From: an uncultured Flavobacteriales bacterium
GTDB taxonomy: Bacteria; Bacteroidota; Bacteroidia; Flavobacteriales_G; Salibacteraceae
Direction of reading: 5' to 3'
DNA: 64,000 nt
Assembly (NCBI GenBank): GCA_913020435.1
Contig: CAJVZZ010000003.1
Span: 101,609-165,608, forward strand
Below the pieces are notes generated by a model. That model was not told the DNA's origin and ran no database searches. It saw only the letters and a list, made by a program, of their open reading frames with translations. This document shows positions 55,665-64,000 of this stretch, one piece after another; the first letter of the stretch is position 1; each line of letters opens with the position of its first letter. A program made the position numbers and the translations under genes.

Positions 55665-56642
55665 TTACCTGTACATTAAAGATTTTACAGCATCAAAGAC
55701 ATCTTTTGGATGCGGTAATGCTTCTTCTATAAGTGTTGGTGAAAATGCAAATGGTGTGTCAGATTGAGTTAATCTTTTAATTGGTGCATCCAAATAATCA
55801 AATGCTTCACGTTGAACTCGATAAGTGATTTCTGAGGCTATTGAAGCTACAGGCCAAGATTCTTCTACTATTAACAATCTGTTAGTTTTCTTGACAGAAT
55901 TAATTACACATTCCTCATCCCAAGGACGTATTGTTCTTAAATCAATTATTTCTACGTTGATTCCCTCCTTAGCTAATGTTTCAGCCGCTTCTTCTGCAAT
56001 TTTTATAATTTTCCCGAAGCTTACGATAGTGCAGTCAGATCCTTGCCTTCTAATATTGGCCTTACCAATTGGTAAAACATATTCGCCTTCAGGAACTTCA
56101 CCTTTTTCTCCATACATTCTCTCAGATTCTAAGAAAACAACTGGATTGTCATCACGAATTGCTGCTTTTAAAAGTCCTTTAGCATCGTATGGATTTGATG
56201 GAGTAATTACTTTAAGACCAGGAACGTGAGCATAAAACGCTTCAAAACTTTGCGAATGCGTCGCTCCTAATTGGCCAGCAGTTCCGTTTCCACCTCTAAA
56301 TACTATAGGAACATTAAATTGTCCACCAGACATTTGTAACATTTTGGCTGCACTATTTATAATTTGATCGGCTGCTAAAATTGCAAAATTCCAAGTCATA
56401 AACTCTACAATTGGACGCAAACCATTCATTGCTGATCCTACGGCAATTCCTGCAAAACCCAATTCCGCTATCGGTGTATCAATAACTCGTCTGGGGCCAA
56501 ATTCATCAAGCATACCTTGACTAACTTTATATGCGCCATTGTATTCAGCAACTTCCTCGCCCATTAGATAGACGTTTTCGTCTCTTCTCATTTCTTCGTT
56601 CATCGCTTCGTTAAGCGCATCTCTGAATTGAATTACTCTCAT
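55665..56642 (-). CDS. pdhB: Pyruvate dehydrogenase E1 component, beta subunit
   Basis: A 325-residue transketolase-fold subunit of the alpha2beta2 E1. IQFRDALNEAMNEEMRRDENVYLMGEEVAEYNGAYK, TPIAELGFAGIAVGSAMNGLRPIVEFMTWNF, and the C-terminal SDTPFAFSPTLIEEA are close to bacterial and mitochondrial PdhB. It helps decarboxylate pyruvate with thiamine diphosphate. pdhA and the E2 gene are not beside it, so the subunits are encoded at separate loci. A consensus promoter lies just upstream and it appears to be a single-gene unit. Confidence 0.93.
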   Translation of the reverse strand: MRVIQFRDALNEAMNEEMRRDENVYLMGEEVAEYNGAYKVSQGMLDEFGPRRVIDTPIAELGFAGIAVGSAMNGLRPIVEFMTWNFAILAADQIINSAAKMLQMSGGQFNVPIVFRGGNGTAGQLGATHSQSFEAFYAHVPGLKVITPSNPYDAKGLLKAAIRDDNPVVFLESERMYGEKGEVPEGEYVLPIGKANIRRQGSDCTIVSFGKIIKIAEEAAETLAKEGINVEIIDLRTIRPWDEECVINSVKKTNRLLIVEESWPVASIASEITYRVQREAFDYLDAPIKRLTQSDTPFAFSPTLIEEALPHPKDVFDAVKSLMYR

Positions 56643-56666
56643 AATTATTTTGAATTTTGCAACTCA

Positions 56667-56694
56667 CAAAAATAGGAATATCACTTTAAGTCAA
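56667..56694 (-). promoter_or_regulatory. Promoter of pdhB
   Basis: Minus-strand TTG (56692-56694), a 17-nt spacer and TATTTTTG (56667-56674) match the Bacteroidota consensus. It lies 24 nt before the ATG at 56642. Confidence 0.72.
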
Positions 56695-56755
56695 ACCAAC
56701 TTTTTACTAGACTAATGCGTAAATGATTACTATTTTCTAAACAAGGGCTTTTATG

Positions 56756-56763
56756 TACTTTTG
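56756..56763 (+). promoter_or_regulatory. -7 element upstream of etfB
   Basis: TACTTTTG matches TAnnTTTG, 35 nt before the etfB ATG. There is no TTG at the right distance. It lies in the divergent gap with pdhB. Confidence 0.4.
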
Positions 56764-56798
56764 CAACTAATAAAAAAGGTGCTCAAAATATCTGATAT

Positions 56799-57539
56799 AT
56801 GAAGATTTTAGTATGTATAAGTAAGGCCCCAGATACCACGTCAAAAATTCTATTTACTGATGAAAACACTAAGTTTAATGAAACTGGAGTGCAGTTTATA
56901 GTAAATCCTTATGATGAGTGGTATGCATTGGTAAGAGGGTTAGAATTAAAAGAACAAATGGGAGGAACGGTTACTGTAATTGCTGTAGGCGGAGCAGAAA
57001 ACGACCCTATAATTAGAAAAGCCCTCGCTATAGGTGCTGATGATGCAATAAGAATTGACGCTGAAGCATTAGACGCATTTGCGGTTGCTCAAGAAATTTC
57101 AAATTATGTATCTGATAAAAGCTATGATTTGATTTTATGCGGTAAAGAGACTATCAGTTATAATGGAGCGCAGGTTCCAGGTTTAATTGCTGAGTTTATG
57201 GATATCGCATTTGCATCACAAGCTATCAAATTAGAGATTAACGGAACTATAGCAACTATTGAATGTGATGTGCAAGGAGGGACAGAGGTTTTAGAAGCTA
57301 ATTTACCTATTGTGCTGAGTGTAGCTAAAGGTATGGCTGAACAACGTATTCCTAACATGCGAGGTATTATGGCCGCTAGAACCAAGAAATTAGAAGTGAT
57401 GCCTGGGTCTGGTGCTACCAATAATTGCGAAGTGGTTGGTTACAGTTTACCAGCAGCCAAGTCGGGGTGTAAGTATATTGATCCTGATAACGCAGAGGAA
57501 TTAATTAGTCTATTAAGAAATGAAGCTAAAGCGATATAA
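56799..57539 (+). CDS. etfB: Electron transfer flavoprotein, beta subunit
   Basis: A 246-residue AMP-binding subunit of ETF, which passes electrons from acyl-CoA and other dehydrogenases to ETF:quinone oxidoreductase. MKILVCISKAPDTTSKI, VNPYDEWYALVRGLELKEQ, ILCGKETISYNGAQVPGLIAEF and RIPNMRGIMAARTKKL are the family motifs. It is followed after 2 nt by etfA, so the two subunits are made together. Confidence 0.95.
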   Translation: MKILVCISKAPDTTSKILFTDENTKFNETGVQFIVNPYDEWYALVRGLELKEQMGGTVTVIAVGGAENDPIIRKALAIGADDAIRIDAEALDAFAVAQEISNYVSDKSYDLILCGKETISYNGAQVPGLIAEFMDIAFASQAIKLEINGTIATIECDVQGGTEVLEANLPIVLSVAKGMAEQRIPNMRGIMAARTKKLEVMPGSGATNNCEVVGYSLPAAKSGCKYIDPDNAEELISLLRNEAKAI

Positions 57540-57541
57540 AG

Positions 57542-58498
57542 ATGAGTGTTATAGTTTTTTTAGATAATAAAGATGGGGCGTTTGTGAAATCATCGCTCGA
57601 GGCTGTGAATTATGCGGCGAATATTGCTTCTGTTAAAGGAGTGGATTGTATTGCTGTTTCTTGTGGTAAATTATCGAATGAAGTATTAGAGTCAATAGGC
57701 AATTATGGTGCTAGTAAGGTTGTAAGTAACAATACGGAGAACGCTGATAATTCACAAATAGCTTCGTTAGTTTCAAATTTAGTTGAATCTAATTCAGCAT
57801 CAATCGTAGTTTTTAGTCATGATTTTTCTGGTAAAGCAGTTGCTCCAAGAGTTGCTGCAAAACTGAATGCAGCAATTGTTTCTGGAGTTGTTGAATTACC
57901 AAATTTTGATGGTGGTTTTACAGTTAAGAAGTCAGTTTTCTCGGGAAAAGCTTTTGCAGATTATAAAGTAAATTCTGAAAAAGCAGTTTTGTCTCTTCTT
58001 CCAAACTCATTGGATGTAATAACAACAGATAACAAGGCTGAGGTTATTGCTGATAGTTCTGACTTAGGAACTGCGAAAATGGTGATTAAAGAGTTTAAGA
58101 AAAAAGGCGGAGAAGGTAAAATTGATCTTAATGAAGCTGAGCTTGTTGTTAGTGCTGGTCGTGGACTTAAAGGGCCTGAAAACTGGGGAATGGTTGAGGA
58201 ATTAGCTTCGGTTTTAGGAGCTGCTACCGCTTGTTCAAGACCAGTTGCTGATATTGGTTGGAGACCACATCACGAGCATGTTGGTCAAACTGGAGTTGCA
58301 ATTAGCCCTAATCTTTATATTGCAATTGGAATATCGGGTGCTATTCAGCATTTAGCTGGAGTCAATCGCTCGAAAGTAATCGTTGTAATCAATAAAGATT
58401 CAGAAGCACCTTTTTTCAAGGCTGCTGACTACGGTATTGTAGGAGATGCTTTTGAAGTTGTACCAAAATTAGTTGCTGCTGCCAAAGCGTTAAACTAG
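57542..58498 (+). CDS. etfA: Electron transfer flavoprotein, alpha subunit
   Basis: A 318-residue FAD-binding subunit. The C-terminal FAD domain holds VVSAGRGLKGPENWGMVEELA, CSRPVADIGWRPHHEHVGQTGVAISPNLYIAIGISGAIQHLAG and KDSEAPFFKAADYGIVGDAFEVVP, all standard. It forms the heterodimer with EtfB. It lies 2 nt after etfB and 16 nt before the bifunctional nuclease gene, so all three may share a transcript. Confidence 0.96.
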   Translation: MSVIVFLDNKDGAFVKSSLEAVNYAANIASVKGVDCIAVSCGKLSNEVLESIGNYGASKVVSNNTENADNSQIASLVSNLVESNSASIVVFSHDFSGKAVAPRVAAKLNAAIVSGVVELPNFDGGFTVKKSVFSGKAFADYKVNSEKAVLSLLPNSLDVITTDNKAEVIADSSDLGTAKMVIKEFKKKGGEGKIDLNEAELVVSAGRGLKGPENWGMVEELASVLGAATACSRPVADIGWRPHHEHVGQTGVAISPNLYIAIGISGAIQHLAGVNRSKVIVVINKDSEAPFFKAADYGIVGDAFEVVPKLVAAAKALN

Positions 58499-58514
58499 TT
58501 GTAAGTAATTGTAG

Positions 58515-59135
58515 ATGGAAGACAAAATCAGATTAGAAATATCTGGACTATCATATAGTCAGGCTCAAACTGGGGCTTACGCCCTTGTCTTGAGCGAGAC
58601 AGATGGTAAAAGGAGTCTCCCGATTATCATTGGTTCTTTTGAAGCTCAGGCAATCGCCATTGAGTTGGAATCAATGAAACCAAGCCGTCCATTAACTCAT
58701 GATGTTTTCAAAACCTTTGCCGATGAGTTCAAAATTGACATAAAAGAAGTCATAATATATAACCTTCAAGAGGGTGTTTTTTTTGCAAGATTGATTTGTA
58801 TGGATAAAAATGGACTAGTGTCAGAAGTTGATGCAAGAACCTCAGACGCAATTGCATTGTCTGTGAGGTTTAAATGTCCTGTTTATACCCACGAATCTAT
58901 ATTAAAAGACGCTGGAGTTATAATCGATGAGGATTCGGAGATTAGGCCCGCTCACTCTAATGTGGAACAAGATATAGCAGATGCGATGAGCGATGCTGAA
59001 ACGAAAACTTCATCAAGCGACCCTATTCAAAGTAAAACAGCTGCACAACTGGATGAAATACTTCACGACGCGCTTTCAAAAGAAGACTATGAGTTCGCTT
59101 CAAAAATTCGAGATGAAATAGAGCGTAGAAAATAG
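58515..59135 (+). CDS. Bifunctional nuclease family protein (DUF151) with UVR motif
   Basis: A 206-residue protein. Residues 1-135 are the DUF151/BFN domain (SYSQAQTGAYALVLSETDGKRSLPIIIGSFEAQAIAIELE, RPLTHDVFKTFADEF, VDARTSDAIALSVRFKCPVY), described as having RNase and DNase activity in some organisms. The C-terminus (about 174-206, AAQLDEILHDALSKEDYEFASKIRDEIE) is a UvrB/UvrC-type UVR helical hairpin, a common pairing in Bacteroidota. It lies between etfA and the nucleoside transporter with 12-16 nt gaps. Confidence 0.9.
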   Translation: MEDKIRLEISGLSYSQAQTGAYALVLSETDGKRSLPIIIGSFEAQAIAIELESMKPSRPLTHDVFKTFADEFKIDIKEVIIYNLQEGVFFARLICMDKNGLVSEVDARTSDAIALSVRFKCPVYTHESILKDAGVIIDEDSEIRPAHSNVEQDIADAMSDAETKTSSSDPIQSKTAAQLDEILHDALSKEDYEFASKIRDEIERRK

Positions 59136-59147
59136 TATTTTGGCCGA

Positions 59148-60452
59148 ATGACGTTGCTTACAATAAGTATTGAATCTTTGGGAAGGGGTCTACTCGGTCT
59201 TGCTGTTATTCTGGCCTTGGCTTGGCTTTTCAGTAGTGACAGGAAAGCAATTCAATGGAAGGTTGTCGGAATTGGGATTGGAGCGCAATTGCTACTTGCA
59301 TTGGCTATCCTCAAAGTTTCTTTCGTACAAAGCTTTTTTGAATTCTGCGGAAAGGTCTTTGTTAAAATACTTGATTTTACAAGGGATGGCAGTGTTTTCC
59401 TATTTGGAGATATGCTGAAAGTAGATTCATTCGGATTTATTTTCGCTTTTCAGGTGTTGCCCACTATTATTTTCTTTTCGGCACTTACTTCGGTTCTATT
59501 TTATTTAGGGATCATTCAAAAGATTGTTTATGGTTTGGCTTGGATATTTACTAAACTACTGAATATAAGTGGCGCAGAGTCTTTAAGTGTTGCTGGTAAT
59601 ATATTTCTTGGTCAAACAGAAGCCCCATTGTTGATAAAGGAATATTTACCAAAAATGAATAAAAGCGAAATTCTTTTGGTAATGATAGGAGGAATGGCAA
59701 CCGTAGCGGGTGGTGTATTATCTGCATATATTTCCTTTTTAGGCGGTGATGATCCAGTAGCTCGTTTAGAGTTTGCGAAGCATTTATTAGCAGCGTCAAT
59801 TATGGCAGCTCCAGGTGCAATCATTATTTCCAAAATACTAATGCCTCAAACTGAAGAAATAAACTCGAATATTGAAGTCTCAGGACAGCAAGTTGGAAGT
59901 AATTTTTTGGATGCTTTATCAAACGGAACTACAGAAGGACTTAAACTGGCAGTGAATGTTGGGGCAATGCTTTTGGTATTCTTTGCGTTTATTGCAATGA
60001 TTAATTTCATTTTTATAAAAATTGGTGATCTAACCAATTTAAATCCTTGGATTAATGAAATTACCGATGGGAATTATTCAAACCTTTCGTTAGAGGCTAT
60101 CTTGGGATACACTTTTGCGCCTTTAATGTGGTTGATTGGCGTTGCTACAGAGGATATTGCTCTAGTTGGTCAGTTGTTAGGAGAAAAACTAATTGCTTCT
60201 GAATTTGTTGGTTATACAAGTCTTGCTTCACTAAAAGAAGCAGGCGCTTTTTCAGAGAAAAAATCTATTATTATGGCTACCTATATGCTTTGTGGGTTTG
60301 CGAATTTTGCTTCTATTGGAATTCAAATAGGGGGCATTGGCTCATTGGCGCCATCCAAAAGAAAGATGCTGAGTGAGTATGGCATGAAGGCTTTACTAGG
60401 TGGAACGTTAGCGTCACTTGTATCCGCTACAATTATTGGCGCTATTTATTAA
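59148..60452 (+). CDS. Concentrative nucleoside transporter (CNT/NupC family)
   Basis: A 434-residue membrane protein with about ten helices. SFGFIFAFQVLPTIIFFSALTSVLFYLG, SVAGNIFLGQTEAPLLIKEYLPKMNKSEIL (the GQTEAP substrate/sodium site), LAASIMAAPGAIIISKIL and ICGFANFASIGIQIGG-like CGFANFASIGIQ near the end are diagnostic. It takes up nucleosides with Na+ or H+. Salvage kinases elsewhere in the window and thyA downstream fit with that use. It follows the nuclease gene by 12 nt. Confidence 0.92.
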   Translation: MTLLTISIESLGRGLLGLAVILALAWLFSSDRKAIQWKVVGIGIGAQLLLALAILKVSFVQSFFEFCGKVFVKILDFTRDGSVFLFGDMLKVDSFGFIFAFQVLPTIIFFSALTSVLFYLGIIQKIVYGLAWIFTKLLNISGAESLSVAGNIFLGQTEAPLLIKEYLPKMNKSEILLVMIGGMATVAGGVLSAYISFLGGDDPVARLEFAKHLLAASIMAAPGAIIISKILMPQTEEINSNIEVSGQQVGSNFLDALSNGTTEGLKLAVNVGAMLLVFFAFIAMINFIFIKIGDLTNLNPWINEITDGNYSNLSLEAILGYTFAPLMWLIGVATEDIALVGQLLGEKLIASEFVGYTSLASLKEAGAFSEKKSIIMATYMLCGFANFASIGIQIGGIGSLAPSKRKMLSEYGMKALLGGTLASLVSATIIGAIY

Positions 60453-60561
60453 GATAAGGGATAAGAAATTTGTGCATTATCTGTTAGTAAATCAAACTGT
60501 TTTATTCCCTTTTTAGAAAGACTTCAACGTTAATTTGTTGCTTTTGAAAATTAAATCAATT

Positions 60562-61356
60562 ATGCAGCAATATTTAAAGCTTCTCGATCATATTTTAGAA
60601 AACGGAAATCAAAAAGGGGACCGCACAGGAACAGGAACTCTAAGCTGTTTTGGTTATCAAATGCGTTTTGATTTGAGCAAAGGGTTTCCGGTTTGTACAA
60701 CTAAAAAACTGCACCTCAGATCTATTATTCATGAGTTGCTTTGGTTTTTGAGTGGAGACACAAACATTAAATATCTTAAAGAGAATGGAGTTCGAATTTG
60801 GGATGACTGGGCGGATGATAATGGAGACTTGGGACCAGTTTATGGATATCAATGGAGGAGTTGGCCAACTTCTACTGGGGAATCAGTAGATCAAATTTCT
60901 CGCTTAGTAGAAATGATTAAAACTAACCCTAATTCTAGAAGATTGATGGTTAGTGCTTGGAATTGTGAGTTTATTGAAGATATGGCTTTGCCACCTTGTC
61001 ACACAATGTTCCAATTTTATGTTGCAGATGGAAAACTTTCCTGTCAATTGTATCAACGAAGTGCGGATACGTTTTTAGGAGTTCCATTTAATATAGCATC
61101 ATACGCGCTGTTAACTTTAATGCTGGCTCAAGTTTGTGATCTAGAACCGGGTGATTTTGTGCACACATTTGGTGATGTTCATCTTTACAATAATCATATT
61201 GAACAGGCGAAATTGCAATTAACTCGTGAGCCAAAAGCATTACCTCAATTGAAAATCAATCCTAACGTGAAAAATATTTTCGATTTTAAATTTGAAGATT
61301 TCGAATTATTGAATTACGATCCAATGCCACACATTAAGGCGGAGGTGTCAGTTTGA
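60562..61356 (+). CDS. thyA: Thymidylate synthase
   Basis: A 264-residue enzyme, the same length as E. coli ThyA, that methylates dUMP with methylene-tetrahydrofolate. [38 protein letters not shown], the nucleophile in [14 protein letters not shown], and [26 protein letters not shown] are all intact. The frame opens at a TTG (60535), but the ATG at 60562 ([12 protein letters not shown]) matches the family start. It overlaps folA, which recycles the dihydrofolate it makes. Confidence 0.97.
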   Translation: MQQYLKLLDHILENGNQKGDRTGTGTLSCFGYQMRFDLSKGFPVCTTKKLHLRSIIHELLWFLSGDTNIKYLKENGVRIWDDWADDNGDLGPVYGYQWRSWPTSTGESVDQISRLVEMIKTNPNSRRLMVSAWNCEFIEDMALPPCHTMFQFYVADGKLSCQLYQRSADTFLGVPFNIASYALLTLMLAQVCDLEPGDFVHTFGDVHLYNNHIEQAKLQLTREPKALPQLKINPNVKNIFDFKFEDFELLNYDPMPHIKAEVSV

Positions 61357-61850
61357 TTCGGTCAATTATAGTTGCCATTTCCGAAAACAATGGCATTGGT
61401 AAAGACAATGATTTATTGTGGTATTTGCCTTCGGATATGAAGTTTTTTAGAAAAACAACGTTGGGGCATTGCGTCATAACGGGAAGGAAAAATTACGAAT
61501 CGATACCAGAAAAATATAGGCCTCTAGCGAAGCGTACTAATATTATAGTTACTCGAAATGCCAATTATAAAGCTGATGGTGCCGTCGTGAAAAATAGCCT
61601 AGAGGAAGCATTAGAATTTGCTAAAAGTGAAAATGAGAGTGAGGTTTTTATTATTGGAGGTGGCCAAATATACAAGGAGGCAATGGGAAAGAATGTTATC
61701 GATAAAATGTATATTACCCATGTTGCTAAAAACTATGACGCCGACACTTTTTTCCCTGAAATAGAATTGTCCAATTGGAATATTGAAGGGCGTTTTGCAC
61801 TAGAATCTGAAAGCTTTACAGCTGAGGTTAGAGTTTATGAGAAAAAATGA
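61353..61850 (+). CDS. folA: Dihydrofolate reductase
   Basis: A 165-residue NADPH-dependent reductase that regenerates tetrahydrofolate after thymidylate synthesis. [35 protein letters not shown] contains the substrate site; [12 protein letters not shown] and [15 protein letters not shown] are the NADPH-binding marks. The start is a TTG at 61353, overlapping the thyA TGA as TTGA; no ATG lies near in frame, so reinitiation or coupling from thyA is likely. Confidence 0.95.
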   Translation: MIRSIIVAISENNGIGKDNDLLWYLPSDMKFFRKTTLGHCVITGRKNYESIPEKYRPLAKRTNIIVTRNANYKADGAVVKNSLEEALEFAKSENESEVFIIGGGQIYKEAMGKNVIDKMYITHVAKNYDADTFFPEIELSNWNIEGRFALESESFTAEVRVYEKK

Positions 61851-62646
61851 AAACTGTAAAAGCAATAATTTCCCTTTTAAAAGTATCGGCCATCCCGTAA
61901 AGTTTCTTTTGAAAAAACAAAAACTAGGTATTGAATTTTTTAATACTGCAGATATAATGCATTTAATTTAATCACTATTGCTCGTAAATTCGCCAAAAAT
62001 AATGAACTAGTAATAGCTCCTTTTGATACGAATATTTATGGAGCACGAACTCTCTGTGCAAAGCTATTTCTATCCAAAAAACTAACCGACTAATTAGCTT
62101 AGAAATGGATTAAAACTTTTGACAATTTGGAAACCTGTATTTGAGTATTACTAAGAGTGGTGATTGCAAAAAGCCAATTAGACGAAATTAAAATAGAGAA
62201 AGTAGATGATGCGCGAATCAGAATTTGCATAATATGCAGAGCCTGGTTTAATTGCCGCATATTGTATCTCCAATAAAAAAGCAGAGAATATAGTTTAGGA
62301 GATTTTTTCAGCACTAATTTTTAATCCTTCAACTGGTGAGTAGCTCTATGTGAAAAAGAAAGTGAGCCGAGTATTGCGAAGCAGTAGTAAGTGACATATT
62401 GATCCAAACAAAATAGCTATTCATTGCTTGTGAGATTTTGATAAAAGATTCAAAGTTAGCCTTATGGATTGCTTAGGATGCGATAAAGGAATTAACTAAC
62501 GGCAGGTCAGATGTTTTGGGTTGTTCAAGAGGTATTTATTGTAGTTAATTTGACCACCTTTGTCATTCTACTGATTTTAAATATAGAGGCAACTTAGCTC
62601 TTATTAATAGCGTCTTTAAGTTATAAACTAATCAAAAAATTAATAT
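61851..62646. other. 800-bp non-coding or decayed stretch
   Basis: No intact gene is seen. On the plus strand, short fragments look protein-like but are split by stops and frame changes: RKFAKNNELVIAPFDTNIYG near 61983-62090, AEPGLIAAYCISNKKAENIV near 62235-62295, and in other frames ILIKDSKLALWIA and AIKELTNGRSDVLG near 62435-62520. This suggests one or more decayed genes, but I cannot name the family or be sure that they are not chance. No tRNA, terminator or repeat was recognised. The downstream gene starts at 62647. Confidence 0.4.
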
Positions 62647-64000
62647 ATGAGAAAGTTAATTGCAATAGTTTTTGGACTAGTTGTCGGGTTAACAATAAGT
62701 TATGATACTAGCGCTTCTCATCTTGCAGGTGGCAGCATTCGGTATGATTATGTAGGTCCAACACCAGGCTCCACTACCTCTTGGAGATATAAGATAAGAG
62801 TTAGTATAGTGAGAGATTGCCGTGGGATTTCAGTTAGTTGTGGAGGTAATCCGAATGTTATTTATGCTGAATGTACTCAAACTGGAGCTCAATTGGGGCC
62901 AATTACACTCACTGCGATGCCTTATATTCCAAAACCAGGTGATCGTAATAATCCTAGAGGCGCTAAAGATGTGTCTGATTTGTGTTCTAGGACTCAGTCA
63001 CGATGTGAAGGAAATACGGTTGCCCTGAGTGGTTATGAAGTTTATTTTTACGAGGCATTTATTGATTTACCAAGATGTAATTCATGGAGAATTACACATC
63101 AGACCTGCACCAATGCAAGAAATGCCGTGCGGAATTATACTGGAGGTTATAATGTAGGTTTGGAAACGTTTATAAATACTGCATGGTCCCCTAGAACTAA
63201 TCCGGGAGGGGCTCCAGCTAACAGTGCTCCTGTATTTGCTGATGAAGCGAAGCCATTCCCTTCGGTTTGTGTTGGTCAAGATGTGTTTTATGGAATAGGT
63301 ACTTATGATGGTGATGGTGATAGTCTTAGATTCGTGGCATGTTGTCCTTGGGCGTCAAATTCTAGTAATGGAAGACCTAATTTAGCAAGAATGAGCCCAA
63401 ATGGAACAGGGGTTACATGTGCACGTGCTGTTCCTGGTTTAATATTAGATGCTGCTACAGGACTTCTTTCTTTTACCGCACAAGCTCAAGGTGCCTACAT
63501 AGTTGCTTTTTATGTAGAGGAATATGAGCGTTGTACTGGTATTCTTAAAGGAAAAACTTATCGTGAGATTCAATTTAGAGTTGAATCATGTTCAGTAAAT
63601 AGTATTCCAGAAGATAAAAGTGGTATTTCCAATATGACGGGTCGAGCAACTTTGCTTTCTTCTTATAAAATTGAAGTATGTAATGGTGATTTGATTACTT
63701 GGGATGATACTTTATCTGATGCAGACAAAGGGGATTCTATTTATGTAGAAACCAACATGAATAGAAGTATGCCAAATGCAACAATGACTATTATCCCTAC
63801 TGGTCAAAGAAATGTTATTGTCGTTCGATTTAAATGGCGAGCGGTAATGGGTAATGATCCTATTAAGAGTTTCTTTATTTCTTTCTCAGATGATAAATGT
63901 GATGTTCCCGGCAGTGGTTTCTCTGTATTTGAGTTGGATGTAAAACCATCAGCGGCATTGGATCCAGACAAATATGTATGTAAAGGAGACACTGCATTTT
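62647..64000 (+). CDS. Large secreted, cysteine-rich protein (3' end outside window)
   Basis: The frame is open from the ATG at 62647 to the window end, giving 451 residues of a longer protein. After a signal peptide (LIAIVFGLVVGLTISYDTSA) comes SHLAGGSIRYDYVGPTPG, an opening seen in very large surface proteins of gliding Bacteroidota. The body is beta-rich with many cysteines (YAECTQTG, SDLCSRTQSRC, PSVCVGQDVFYGIGTYDGDGDSLRF, FVACCPWAS) and has PKD/cadherin-like 'D-x-D-x-D' turns. It is probably a T9SS cargo with its sorting domain beyond the window. The exact function is unknown. Confidence 0.85.
   Translation, partial: MRKLIAIVFGLVVGLTISYDTSASHLAGGSIRYDYVGPTPGSTTSWRYKIRVSIVRDCRGISVSCGGNPNVIYAECTQTGAQLGPITLTAMPYIPKPGDRNNPRGAKDVSDLCSRTQSRCEGNTVALSGYEVYFYEAFIDLPRCNSWRITHQTCTNARNAVRNYTGGYNVGLETFINTAWSPRTNPGGAPANSAPVFADEAKPFPSVCVGQDVFYGIGTYDGDGDSLRFVACCPWASNSSNGRPNLARMSPNGTGVTCARAVPGLILDAATGLLSFTAQAQGAYIVAFYVEEYERCTGILKGKTYREIQFRVESCSVNSIPEDKSGISNMTGRATLLSSYKIEVCNGDLITWDDTLSDADKGDSIYVETNMNRSMPNATMTIIPTGQRNVIVVRFKWRAVMGNDPIKSFFISFSDDKCDVPGSGFSVFELDVKPSAALDPDKYVCKGDTAF

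Noticed and set aside
62822..63992. Short open frames within the last gene on both strands
   Set aside because: The main frame from 62647 stays open for 451 codons with a signal peptide; the others are shadows.

Overview
The window comes from an AT-rich bacterial chromosome of the phylum Bacteroidota, most likely class Flavobacteriia. Four things point there: the complete gliding/type IX secretion core (sprF/porP-gldKLMN), secreted proteins with C-terminal type IX sorting domains, promoters of the Bacteroidota TTG...TAnnTTTG type, and the gene neighbourhood miaB - sigma-54 activator - lptE - TPR protein - secG - groES - groEL. Nearly all of it is ordinary core genome. I see no CRISPR array, transposase, prophage, plasmid function or integron.

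Layout. 1-5.7 kb: a glycosyltransferase cut by the window edge, then SDR oxidoreductase - trmB - alkyltransferase-like protein, then Fe-S assembly genes mrp/apbC and a NifU-like scaffold. 4.3-10.3 kb, minus strand: GT2 glycosyltransferase, gmhA, a dsbD with a duplicated N-terminal domain, a queuosine-precursor transporter and a GT39-like membrane protein. 10.4-17 kb, minus strand: groEL, groES, secG, TPR protein, lptE, sigma-54 activator, miaB. 17.2-26.9 kb, plus strand: topA, an arginase-fold protein lacking key metal ligands, then sprF-gldK-gldL-gldM-gldN, closed by a bidirectional terminator. 27-33.3 kb, minus strand: six nucleotide-sugar genes for surface polysaccharide. 33.4-35.8 kb, plus strand: an outer-membrane protein, waaA (Kdo transferase, apparently with a non-standard start codon) and crcB.

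35.8-40 kb, minus strand: a decayed GNAT acetyltransferase pseudogene, a cold-shock protein, an intact GNAT, tRNA-Leu(TAA), tRNA-Gly(GCC) and mutS. 40-49 kb: a TrmH-type RNA methyltransferase, two lipoproteins, a deoxynucleoside kinase with folK, sppA, and two type IX secretion cargo proteins, one with kelch repeats. 48-55 kb: a GH3-family protein, an exported protein, a second deoxynucleoside kinase, an outer-membrane protein, a YceI lipoprotein and the membrane pyrophosphatase hppA. 55-64 kb: a decayed lipoprotein-like pseudogene, pdhB, etfBA, a bifunctional nuclease, a CNT nucleoside transporter, thyA-folA, about 0.8 kb of apparently decayed DNA, and the start of a large secreted protein.

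How the genes fit together. The envelope theme is strong: Kdo transferase, GmhA, LptE, UDP-sugar enzymes, DsbD, SecG, the T9SS core and its cargo. A nucleotide/folate theme links two deoxynucleoside kinases, a nucleoside transporter, thyA, folA and folK. The points most worth a second look are the degenerate arginase-fold protein between topA and the T9SS operon, the waaA start, two multi-frameshift pseudogenes, the duplicated DsbD sensor domain, a possibly leaderless mrp mRNA, and the structured hppA leader. I did not find a convincing undescribed multi-gene system.
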